From: Isoetes taiwanensis
Taxonomy: Eukaryota; Streptophyta; Lycopodiopsida; Isoetales; Isoetaceae
Direction of reading: 5' to 3'
Assembly (NCBI GenBank): GCA_021234155.1
Contig: JAJEKV010000059.1
Location: 4,528,571-4,592,570, forward strand
DNA: 64,000 bases
Below are positions 21,801 through 32,455 of the stretch, one piece after another (within the stretch, counting starts at the first letter, position 1; each line of letters opens with the position of its first letter). Made by a program: the position numbers and the translations under genes. The notes under the pieces are model-generated. The model saw only the letters and a program-made list of their open reading frames with translations. It searched no databases and was not told where the DNA came from.

Positions 21801-23289
21801 ATGGTTTGGTTGCCACTCGGAGTAGCTCTTGCTGCCTTGGCTTCTCTCAAGGATGCCATTTTTGGGCCAAGAAGAAGGCGCTCCTTCTCATTTCAATCTA
21901 AGCATGTCTTCATCACCGGCGCCTCTAGTGGGATTGGCTATGCACTTGCCAAACAGGCTCTTCTTCAAGGCTCTTATGTCACATTATCTGCTCGGAACAA
22001 GCAGAAGCTGGAAGAAGCAGTAGAAAATCTTCTTCAGAAAAAAATTTGCGATCCGGACAGAATAAATCACATGGTGAGTCTTTTATGCCCTAATTTCTGA
22101 ACTACTTTTGATACTGGAGAACCTAGTTTCTCTATGTACTATGCAGAGCCCTAATTTCTTCAAATCTCTGAGTTATGCACTAATCCTAGATTCCTTATGC
22201 AGCAAATGCTAGTTTTTCGTTATAGATTGCAGATCCATATCGCACTGTGCAGAATTCAAATAGTCTTAATTTTTTTCTTCCAATTATCTCACTGTGCAGA
22301 GTCTTAAATTTCTCTAAATTTTTAGCATATGTCCAGTTTACCTATCTAAAAGCAATAATTTAAATGATTGTCTTGTATGATAGGTGGCAGATGTAACTGA
22401 TTACAATGCCATAACATTGGCAGTGAAAGAGGCCTTTCAATGGCGACCTATAGATGTCCTTGTCTGCAATGCCGGACTTGCTCGAGGAGGCTATTTTGAT
22501 GAAATGCCAATTCAAGCCCTTGAGACTGTTGTTCAGACTAATCTTCTTGGAACCATATATACTGCGCATGCTGGAATCCCTCTTATGAAAAAGTATAAGC
22601 ATGAGCATCCTGTCTCCATTGTATTCATGTGCTCTATTGCTGCAGTGGTATGCCTCTCATTTTTCAAAGCACTTACATTTTTTCTGTGCCTTTGCAACCA
22701 TTACCTAACTGGTTTTCTGTATCTTTCCAGAGTTTTATCTATGGAAATGCTGTGTATACAGCAACTAAGCATGCTATTAAAGGTCTAGCTGAAACTCTGC
22801 AACTAGAGTTGCTTCCGTACAACATCCAAGTAAATGTCATATGTCCTAGCTGGACAAATACCAATTTGCTGGCTGAAGGTAAGCCATTTTACTGTTTTCT
22901 TTTTCTTTTTCACACAATGCCAACATATAGCTGATAGTGGATGTTCTTCAGTGGATAATACAGACTTTAGTGAGATGCATGAAAAATTGACCCTTTATGA
23001 CCGCAACCAAACCAGCACCCCAGAAAATGTTGCAGTCTGGGCTCTAGATGCTGTGAAGAATGACAAGTTCATGGCTACAAACTTTGATTATTATCCCTTG
23101 CTTGTTGCTGGGCGTGGCTTCACTGCTCCTTCATCCTTCTTGACAACACTGTTTGAAGCATTGCTGTTACCCTTCCTCAGAATTTTGAGTTGGCCATTTA
23201 CAATTCGTATGAGGAACATAGTTATGGATCACCACAAGAAAGAGGCCATGTCAGAGATTGATCAATCAATACAATCTAAAAGCTCATAA
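21801..23289 (+). CDS. Short-chain dehydrogenase, probable 3-ketodihydrosphingosine reductase (TSC10/KDSR-like), four exons
   Basis: Exons at 21801-22073, 22384-22647, 22731-22878 and 22931-23289 join in phase into 347 codons, with introns ATG|GTGAGT..ATAG, GTG|GTATGC..CCAG and AAG|GTAAGC..ATAG. The protein starts with a short hydrophobic segment, as in ER-anchored sphingolipid reductases. It then has the NADP-binding TGASSGIG motif (about residue 39), LSARNKQKLEEA, CNAG, a catalytic Ser in CSIAAV and the active-site YTATK. The C-terminus (WPFTIRMRNIVMDHHKKEA) resembles the basic tail of KDSR. Known members reduce 3-ketodihydrosphingosine to dihydrosphingosine at the ER. The Pro-rich PPDTDTP loop of KDSR is PSWTNTN here, so another SDR specificity is possible. 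All catalytic residues are present and no frame is broken. Confidence 0.8.
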
Positions 23290-26200
23290 TGGTTTAGAAC
23301 TAGTTTCCAAACTATGATCTCTCACCAGTAAATAAGTACCTTTACTCTGTAGTTATATAAAGCAAATTTGTATAAAAGTCATTCTCTTTTCACTATTCTC
23401 AGTGTTTTCCTGGTGGCACCAACTTATATCTCGGTTGCCAGATACCGTGCTATAATCTTACTACTGAGGGTAAAGCAAGACGGTACTTATAATATTTGTA
23501 TCTTCCTACATTGGAGATGGTATTTTTTGCAAGTAAAACTGCACCAAAAATATCATCACATTTATTGCAAAAACTTGAGAAAAGATACTCGCTTGGAGGC
23601 AAGGTCTATCTGATTATTCTCGTTAACATTCTCAGAAATAGGGATACATAGTCGATTTGTAAGGATAACCACTTGGACATTCAATCTAGGTGCTACGACT
23701 GAGATAGAAAGATTTTGTAGGCTTGGGTCGCCCACTCTTCCTCTCCAAATGTTGCAAGGTATTGTTGGAATTTGGCCTTTTAAGAATGGTAGCAAATTGA
23801 ATGGATCACTGCATATATAAAAATAAATTTTCTTCGTCTCTTCAAAATGAGCCACAGAAGCCATGAATACAAACCTAATAGCGATTTCTTTTATGAGATT
23901 GATGCTCCCGACGCTTCCCTTAATCTATCCCATGTTGCACGAATGTCATTGCATTGGATAAAACAATGTAACAAACCTCAAATTTTCATCACGCAGGTTT
24001 TAACAAACCTCAAATTTTGATAATATTCTAGATGCCCTTCATCAAAATACAAAGTATTTTGAACGTCCTTGAGAGAAAGTGAGACTGTTTTCAAATTTCA
24101 AATGCTTTATAATTCACGAAATGCTCTTAAGGTTTAATAAAATAATTCAAATACCCTTTAGGCCTAGCCAAACAGAAAAGGTCAACTAAAAATACAGTAA
24201 TCACCATTGATACGTTTTTATATACTTTAACTAGATCAATGCCCTTTGAGCACGAACTAGGGTCTCTGCCTTTGCATCTAGCACAACAATGAATTTTCTT
24301 CATTTCTTCTTAACCCCTACGAATCCTCTTTGGTTGGTTTTGCTTGAGCAAGTTGTTATTGCAAATTCGATCGAATCATTCATAAGGTAGTTTGGTGCAT
24401 TGCCTTCCTTGTTACTTGTATGGCACTGTGAATTCCTAACTAGGCGGCCTCGCCAAAATGATAAGTGAACATAAGATAGGGACCATGAGTATTCGTTACG
24501 GAAGGCATCTTACAAAATTATCAAAACTTAGGGTATCTTGTGAAAATCGTACAACATAAAGGTATTTCATAGTTTTCCCCTAATAGTAAATGGCCTTGCA
24601 CAAGGTATTCCAGATGGACTACTTTGAACATGGATCATCCTGGAATGCTTTCACAACCTCATAAATCTAGAGAAAAAGATGAATCACTTTTATGAACTAC
24701 ACAATGTGTATAATTATTTTACACAATAATCTCTCCTGTTATTTATCAGTTTTGTGTCAGGGCCATTTGAAAATGAACCAAGACATGCATTGCCACCTTT
24801 GATTTGTAATAGGAAGTCAGCTAAAAGATAGCACAAGACTAGTAACAAACAAAACTATTACGTAGTTAAACTTCTGCAGAAGCACAAAACCATCATCTCG
24901 ACTTTGCCTATGGCATTTAGAAGCGGACATCTGTAGACTAGAGCAGAATAACGTGTTGCATGGAAGGTAAGGCTACTTCATTCCAGATTTATATTTAGCT
25001 TCCAATTTGTTGGCCTCTAGAAGCGACAAATAAATACAACCCTCTACCAAGAACTTCGAATAAGGCAATAAGAAAGTCATTTGACATTCTAGCTCTAATC
25101 CAATCCTTGGAGCCAGCCGTTGGAAAGGCCAACCAAGCCAGCCATAAGCAAGGTTTTTGTAAAGATTGTCCTCTCAAAGCCCTAAAGAACATGCTAAGGG
25201 ATAAACCATAGCGAGTGTGGAAAAAACCCACGTGAATATGGTGCGCACTCTAGATGTATGAATCAATACACTTACAAGAATACAACAACCAAATGATAGC
25301 ATAACGATTTAAAAAAAAGTGTACAAAAATATATATGATGCCCCAAGTTAGATATTAGAACTGGGCATTATTCCGTCTCTATAGCTTGGGTTATTCCCAA
25401 TAACTAAGAATAGGATGCATGCATGGTGGAGATTGGCATTGAAGCCTCATATCGCTTCTGTTGTAGATGTGGCAACTATCATCTATGGCACAGGAAAGGC
25501 TGTGAAGCTAATAGACGAAATGGGAGCAAAACAACTGAGAGCCATCATTCGAGGATGGTGATCCAACAGATTTGGTTAGGCTAGTTGAGAGCATTTATAT
25601 CAATACCAAAGTCAAATACATTCTTTGAACATTAAAAATTATGTCGTCGATGTGAGATGAGTGGAATGTATTGGTGTTTGTTCTTCTGCATTTTGCTTTT
25701 TTGTTATGCCAAATTTTTTGCTTTTCTTTTTTTCTATTTTCCCTTGTTTTCTTCCGTTGTAATGCTTTTTATTCAGCTAGATCATAGATGGGAGAGCATG
25801 GAGGAGATGTCGTGGATCCTAAGGTATTTTTCCCCTTCTTGCCCCGTGGGTTTAGCTCAAGTTCAATTCCTTAGGGGTTTTTCACTTCATGTATTTGGCA
25901 TTTAATTCATTAGGTTTTGGGCATACATTTGTACATTTCCTATGTTTGTTTCAATTTAGTTCGAGATATTGTTCCAAGTAAGAATATGGAAGTGTAAGCA
26001 AACGTTAACCACTCTTATGATGCTCAACAAATTTCTAACACATCGTAGGGTTTAATTAAGTTAAAGTTTAAAATAAGTATTTACTAGTTATCTTTAATTA
26101 ATGAAAAATTAAGAATTGGTTCATACCATTGATTATGTGAGCTAATTATATAACTAATTTCGTTAAACTTACCTTCATACATAATTTGTTCACACCATAA

Positions 26201-26965
26201 TCCCATATGTTAACCCTTTTAACATAATGGATTCTATTAAATATACTTTCACAAGTAATCTATTTTGTTAACCAAGGCGATATCCAAACAACATGATTCA
26301 ATCACCAATCCTATTCATCTGCTATCTAATATAGAATCTATGATATGCTTAACTTGTCTTCTTCATCTTTTCCTATATTTTAGATACATTAGCCATGAGC
26401 AGTTTCATGTTAACCAGCAATGCATGAGTAAAATGAATTTCACATACAACCTTCCATCTTAAATTTTCAACGAAAATTAAAATGTAGCCATATGCCTTGC
26501 TTGCACATGCTTCCCTACTTAAATTTTAGAAAAGGGCTTCTTTGTAACTCTTGTAGTAAATATTTTCCATAGGCATAATACTATAGAGAAAAGTTAATGC
26601 ATTAATCAAGACTAGATACAATTGTATGAATCTAATGCTATTATGCATCAAATTACAAGTATGTTTGGATCACAATACTAAGATGCAACATATAGAAAAC
26701 ATGTAAAGTGTCATTGATAAGACTTGTATCAGAAATGGACCTTATCAACATCAATGATTACGTATTACATTGATTGGAAAGGATACTACAAGAGGAAGGA
26801 GGTATTAGAGTCAGTTTTAGAGTCAGGCCCTAGTTATAAGACAGAAAAAATAAAAAAAAAAACCCTTAAAATGACACTATGGCTGACGTTACAACTAACT
26901 CTAAGCTCTATCGTTTAAATGTCAGAATTAGCATCAAAATTTAGCATTAGTTTTGTAGCAGATAT
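23290..26965. other. Intergenic, no gene recognised
   Basis: The 3' side of the SDR gene (to about 23400) is AT-rich and may hold its UTR. Beyond that I see no domain, RNA gene or transposon end in 3.5 kb. A minus-strand stretch near 23700-23860 faintly recalls a Copia GAG-pre-integrase block but is not convincing. Near 25240 the words GGTGC..ACTCTAGATGTA recur from 1425-1445. Confidence 0.45.
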
Positions 26966-26969
26966 AGAG

Positions 26970-27120
26970 TCATGATTAGAGTCAACCATAGGATTAGAAT
27001 TAGAGACATCTCTACCATCAGCATTAGAGTTAACATTAGAGTCAATCATACTGTTAGAATTAGAGTCAACCATAGTGTTAGAATTAGAGACATCCCTACC
27101 ATCAGCATTAGAGTCAATAT
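26970..27120. repeat. Tandem repeat, two copies of about 85 bp built on TTAGAGTCA words
   Basis: The block AGAGTCAACCATA...TTAGAATTAGAGACATC...CCATCAGCATTAGAGT occurs at about 26978 and 27063, with shorter TTAGAGTCA units between. It abuts the end of split-repeat element copy 2 and may be its target sequence. Confidence 0.7.
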
Positions 27121-27719
27121 TCTGGGAAGGGACTCGCAATAGACACAAAACTGGCCGATTTGTCATTCATCACAGCAGCAGTATACAATGGTTTGAAGAA
27201 TAGAGAGGGGTAGCCGACCATAGGAACAATATCGGACTACCCCATAAAAAGAAATGTGCACAGGCAACATAGAAGGGTAATGGCGACAACTTCTCACCGG
27301 GATAAAAAAAACCCCGCCCTTTCGGGTTTTCGAGGAAAACCCTAATGAGAAATGGTCGCCAATAACCTTGAATGTGATGCCTGGAAAACCGAAGAAGATG
27401 GAGGGACATTTAACCCAAAAAATAGCAGGACCCTAGAGGACTAAGAAGCCCGAATGTGTTGCCCGGAGAACCGAAAAAGATGATGTTTGTTTTAACACCA
27501 ATCTAGCAAGACCCCGAGGAAGATGGCGACGGAGAGACGAAGGAAACATGTCGATGGCGGAGTCGAAAAAGCAGGGACCCCAAACGACGCGAAAAACCCA
27601 CGCAGCAGCTCAAAAGAACCCCAAAAATACCCGTAAATGGTTAGAAGGAACTAACATGCATGGCATGGACAAGGCAAGCCGCACAATCAACCCCTGCAAA
27701 GAAGAGCAAATTAGAACAT

Positions 27720-27945
27720 AAAATCAGCACCCAGAAGGTGAAAAAGCATCACCCAATGGGTGGAAATTAAAAACGCACGCGTCACCCTCAAGGTGGAAAT
27801 AAATAACATCACCCTCAAGGTGGAAAAAAAATAGCATCACCCTCAAGGTGGAAAAAAATAGCATCACCCTCAAGGTGGAAAAAAATAGCATCACCCTCAA
27901 GGTGGAAATAAATAGCATCACCCTCAAGGTGGAAATAAAAACAAC
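27720..27945 (-). repeat. Minisatellite of hairpin units (27 bp period)
   Basis: Five to six tandem 27 bp units carry TTTCCACC-TTGA-GGGTGATGCT on the minus strand, preceded by a CCACCCATTGGGTGATGC unit at 27741. They belong to the same structural family as 8567-8945 but here are nearly identical to each other, so they expanded recently. They lie between A2 and B2, unlike the units of copy 1. Confidence 0.85.
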
Positions 27946-28108
27946 ATATGACAAATGACATGATAGTGACGCAAAAAACATTATTATAGTAAATGCAAAG
28001 TGAACAACATGAAACAGACGTGTCCCCCGAAAGGGAAGGGAGGGAAGCTCTGAGAAGGAAGGAAGCTGTGGAGAAGAAGACCCATAACCGGTGCTGAAGG
28101 GGAAAAAG

Positions 28109-28117
28109 CCTTATATA
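28109..28117 (-). promoter_or_regulatory. TATA box of A2 in copy 2
   Basis: TATATAAGG on the minus strand, at the same distance from the end as in copy 1 (2092 and 9141). Confidence 0.55.
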
Positions 28118-28120
28118 GTG

Positions 28121-28185
28121 GCTCGTCCCTCCCCAGAATGGCGATCCGATGGCTCGGATCGATGCTATTCTGGGAAGGGACTCGC
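28121..28185 (-). other. B1/A2 junction of copy 2: nested palindrome, candidate recombinase site
   Basis: On the minus strand GCGAGTCCCTTCCCAG-AAT-AGCAT leads into the hairpin CGATCCGA-GCCA-TCGGATCG and then ATTCTGGGGAGGGACGAG. The outer arms pair at 15 of 17 positions. They differ from copy 1 in matched fashion: CCCTTCCC with GGGAGGG here, CCTTTCCC with GGAAAGG there. Confidence 0.6.
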
Positions 28186-28332
28186 AATAGACACAAAACC
28201 GGCCGACTACCAGAGAACTTCCTAACTACAAGCCCAACCGCTGCGACACCTCCGAATGTTGAGATGGGTCACGAAGCACGTAGCGAGAGGGAGAAGACGA
28301 GGAACGCCAGGCCGGGGAGCACGGAAGCCGCA

Positions 28333-29196
28333 TCATGTAGAACTCCTCGGACGGGTAGCTGCCGGGCCCTCCGCTGACGGAGGAGCAGAACGCGCACTAT
28401 AAAGAGACGGGTCCAAGCCTATAGCCAAAAGACAATCCCTCCACCATAAGCGGCAAATAATAGGATAAAGGGCTAAAAGAAGAGGGAGGAGTTTAAAAGA
28501 GGCCCGCTCGTCGGAGGATCGAGGAGATGGTAAGAACCGGTGGAGATCAAACGCTGAAGAATAGTGATTCGGGCATCGAAGCGAGGTCAAACCCGGGCTA
28601 AAGAAACCGTGATGACCGCTGTGCAAGTTGATCGATTTGGAACGACGGATAAAAATGTCAACATGAGATAACGAAAAAGAAAGATCACGCCAGTTAAGAG
28701 CGAGAGCCTCAGAGATGCGAAAAAAAGCGGCAAAAGAAAGGACGATGAGGGCAGCACGGGCCAAAGAAGGGAACGGGGCCACGGGTGGCGCAAAATGGAG
28801 AACAATAGAGCGAACATGTTGAGGCATGAGGGGAAGCAAGGTGCGAGGGGGACGAGCTCCACGAGAAGTAGACTGACGAGCCAAGGACGGTAAAGGAAGA
28901 AGAAGCTGGGAGGGCAAGTTGAAAAACTTGATGAAAAAGGATATGGCAAAGCAGAGGCCAAGTAATGGATGAGGGCGCAATGGATGAGAATAATGAAGAG
29001 TGGCAAAAAAGGCGGCAACAACAAAGGGGAAAGCTGGGAGATAAGAAACGGCATGGAGGCGGCACCAAACAACAAAACGGCGGAACAAAGCCATGTAAGT
29101 CGTAAGAGTAGAGGGGGCGAATGAAAACACCAAAAGCAAAGTCGAGAGGAACAAAGGGACCTCCTGAGGAGCAAGGAATCGAGAGGGTTGCCACAC
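28333..29196 (-). pseudogene. Tyrosine recombinase of DIRS/Crypton type, C-terminus lost
   Basis: The 287-residue frame has an N-terminal helical (core-binding-like) part with APSTLTTYMALFRRFVVWCR, then the catalytic domain. Box I reads AALIVLSFAAFFRISEALAL, with the first catalytic Arg at residue 160. A probable catalytic Lys lies in IFIRRSK (187). The expected HxxR box after GLDPSLYSA is ruined: His is replaced by Arg and a frameshift follows, so the second Arg, the third box and the Tyr nucleophile are missing. Known relatives cut and join DNA to integrate circular copies. The frame lies just upstream of the B1 end, which fits a 3'-terminal recombinase gene. Translation may start by splicing, since an acceptor-like CTCCTCAG|GAGG lies near residue 12. 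Confidence 0.75.
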
Positions 29197-29259
29197 AACA
29201 ACATATAAACCATGTTAAATTCAATCAAATTGACAACGAAAAACATAAAGAGCGACATG

Positions 29260-32158
29260 TCGGGTCACCTAAGCACTCAAATGAGAGTGAGAAGAAGAGG
29301 ATCGCCAGCCGCCGTGAGCTCGAGCTGCATCATGTGGAACCCCGCGACATATCAGTACTAAAGCTAGTGCCACACATATGGTCTGCTATTATAACGCAAA
29401 AGAATATGAAAGAGGTTGTAGACATGTTAGAACAAACAAGAGCAAGGTTAAGAGGAAAAATTAAGGTGAAGGTTAATGTAAATCAACATAAATCGAGCCA
29501 ACTAAAAATAATCAGAAATGAAGAGTAAGGTTAATGTTAAAGAGGGTGAAGTAGTCAAAAAGCGAGGTTATGGCCAATGAAAAGAAGATCAGGGTCAAAA
29601 CTGCTAAGGTCAAGATGGGGTGCAAGGAGGTAAGCCAGATAGTAGAGAGGGATAAATGAAAATACAATGACTAGGTAAAGTGACGGATTATAAATAAAGC
29701 TAGGGCCATATGGAGGGTCTAAAATACTCAAGCAAAAACACAGTAGTGGACATGATAAAGGAACCAAAAGACAAGGACTAGCGGAAGGAACATGTTAGAA
29801 AAGAAGAACGTCCGTTGAAATGTAAAATATAAAAGAACGCCTAAGGATAAGGCCGAACGAATGTGCATGACGGGGAAGCGGCAAGCTGCACAACAACGAG
29901 CACTCAAAGCGATGTGAGCGATTAGTACTGAGGAAAATCCACAATACATGAAAAAAGAAAAGATAGCATCACCCTAAGGTGGAGAAAAGCGCCACCAAAT
30001 GGGTGGAAGAAAAAAACCGTGATAAGTAGAAATTTGCCGTCTAGCAAAATAGGTTACATGAAGGAACATCGCCAAATATAAAAACCCAATAGGAAACTAG
30101 ACACCAGGTGTGAATAAGTACACAGATAAGAGGCCCAACAATGTCGTAAATGCAATTTGCCCAAAAAACAATTCCAATGTAATCTCTAATTCCATTTTCA
30201 AGATGTCAAATGCATAAGGACCGACTTAAAAATATGCCCTAAACCAGAGAACAAAAACAAAGTATACCAACGTCTGAAGTCCAGCAGTCTAAATGGCAAG
30301 AGGCAAGCATCGGCCAGGGGACAGAAGGGAAATCAAGCAATCACGGAGCACGAGCGACATGAAAATACGACATGAAGTCTAAACCAATGAGGTGAATATG
30401 CTGCAAAGGATAAATAAGTTGTAAAAGAGCGCTCAAATGCAAACAGGACAAAGTGCAAAAAAACATGGCAAAGAGAAGAAAGTCAAAGGCGGACTACAAG
30501 GTGCCAAATAGGACTGGGTTGCCCCTAGCAAAGAGAGTCATAAGAGCTGAGCAATGGTTTGGAACAAAAATAAGAGAGCGAGGGTGCACAAGAGCAAAGT
30601 TAAGATGGGAATGGAGATGAAGGTTAAGGTGAAACACAGGAAATCGAGCAAAAATGAGACTTAAGTAATCAAAGGTGAGATTATGGCCAAGGAAACGGAG
30701 AAGATGGGGTCCGAGTGCCTAGGTCAGGGTGGAGTGCAAGAGGTGAGCCATATAAGAGAAAAGGACAAATGAAAATACAATGACGGAGACGTAGTATAAA
30801 TAAAGCTAGGGCCATACGTATGGCCTGAAATAACGATGCATTAACGGAATGGGTTGAGAAACAAAGGGTTGCAAAATAGAAGATCAACGTGAGAGAAGCA
30901 GAAGAGGCTCAAATAGAAAGGGGTCACATGAATACTTGGAAATGCCAAGTAGCTTAATAGAATCAAGGATTCCAATAAGCAAAAATGTGAATGATAAGAC
31001 GCCGGACACAAAAACTCAAGACCATGATCAAGTGCACCAAGAGATAATGCTTAGAAAAGGCAAATGCAAGCATAAGTAGAGATGAAGAAATGGAATTCAA
31101 GATATACATGACTTGGAATGCGAACATATGAAGAAACAACATCGAGAAAACAAAAGGACACCCAAGTGAAGGTGGATAAAGGAAGGAAATAGCGAAAATT
31201 GGGAATAGAACACCCCTAATCCAATTCACATACATGATCCCCGAACATAAAGTAAAAAGGGAAAGGGATATGCCAAATGAAAATGAAAACATAGTGACAT
31301 AGTGTTCGTAGCGAAATTCATCAACAAAGCCAAATGCAACTAGAAAACTGCAAATAGCAGAACTCGCTCGCTAAGGTATCAAACAAGCAGCATTTAACAA
31401 CCTTTCAAAAAACGATGAACGTGAAACCAAAATATGGCTGCTCCTAACATTGTAAGTCTCAACATTAAAAACTAAATAACAAACTGTGGAAATGGAAAAA
31501 CCCAGAATACGGCGAAAACTTGTGTAACCAAATTGTAAAAACCATAGCATATACCCTAGCAGCATAATTGGAGAAGAACATTGTAACAAAGGTTAGCATC
31601 AAAACATGAAATAGTCACAAATAAAAAGGAATAACGAAAGCAGAACAATAAGCCGACATTAAGTTACCTGGATGAGTAAGGAACTAGGACCATAAAACCA
31701 CAAATGTATGCCCGAGGACCCAGGGCGCCCTGTAAAGAAAAACTAATACCAGTACATCTTATGGGGGCAAAGATTAGCCGGTTAGTATGAGGCAAGACCA
31801 TGTTCCAACTAAATTCCGGTGCAGAAGCAACATCTGGTAGACTAGGGTAGAACGTGGCCGGGTTACTTGGGTTGAAAATAAGCGAATGGGGTTAAGATCG
31901 ACGTCCCGCCAAGGAGTTAACAAGGCAATGTGTAGCAAATTAGATAATGGTACATAAAAACCATGGGGGTGTAAAAGGTGAGCACCCCATAAATCGGGGA
32001 TGCCACCTATCTGTTCCCCCGGGAGGGAGAACGGGCTGGCGTGGGGCGGGCCTGGGTTAGACCTGGGCCACTGGATCTAGCCGGCAGGATGGCCCTGCTG
32101 TCACGTGGCCTGCCAGGTGGGCAGGGGCTTCCAACAAGCGAAGGCCGGCGGGTTGATA
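29260..32158 (-). other. T-rich body of copy 2, with duplicated segment
   Basis: The minus strand is T-rich with no credible coding. A segment reading GGCCCTAGCTTTATTTATA (minus) and following sequence occurs twice, at about 29400-29720 and 30590-30820, as an old tandem duplication. Two hairpin units of the CCACC/GGGTG family lie at 29965-30010. Confidence 0.5.
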
Positions 32159-32455
32159 TGATGCAAATAGAGGAGAAACAACGGATGTCTATTGAAAGAA
32201 TCTCTCAAGAACATAAAAGTGGGTCGGCTGATCTTATCAGACGACTCAAAGCTCTAAAACAAGACATGCTATTCTAGAAAAGACTCTGGATTTATATAGA
32301 TCCAGGTACAAACGGTCATCTCTAAATAAGGAAACTAATAAGTAACTAGTTTGTTGTCTCAGGTAGTTTGCAACTATCCGAGATTCTCTCTGTCACTGGA
32401 TTTGATGATATCATCTGTAACAACAGCATTTATGATACGTGGAGTATCTGCAACA
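32159..32455 (-). repeat. Copia 3' LTR
   Basis: 297 bp, matching 36728-37024. It contains TATATAAAT (minus, near 32290) as a likely promoter box. The RT-RNase H frame ends inside it at 32374. Confidence 0.95.

Noticed and set aside
23562-23864. Minus-strand ORF with a faint Copia GAG-pre-integrase look (IWRGRVGDPSLQNLS)
   Set aside because: Only one short motif resembles the family and no neighbouring Copia sequence supports it.
26915-27166. Asn/Ser/Asp-rich minus-strand ORF
   Set aside because: It is the translation of a TTAGAGTCA tandem repeat.
27720-27945. CRISPR array
   Set aside because: The 27 bp units are contiguous with no unique spacers, each is a hairpin unit also found dispersed, and the context is a plant transposon.
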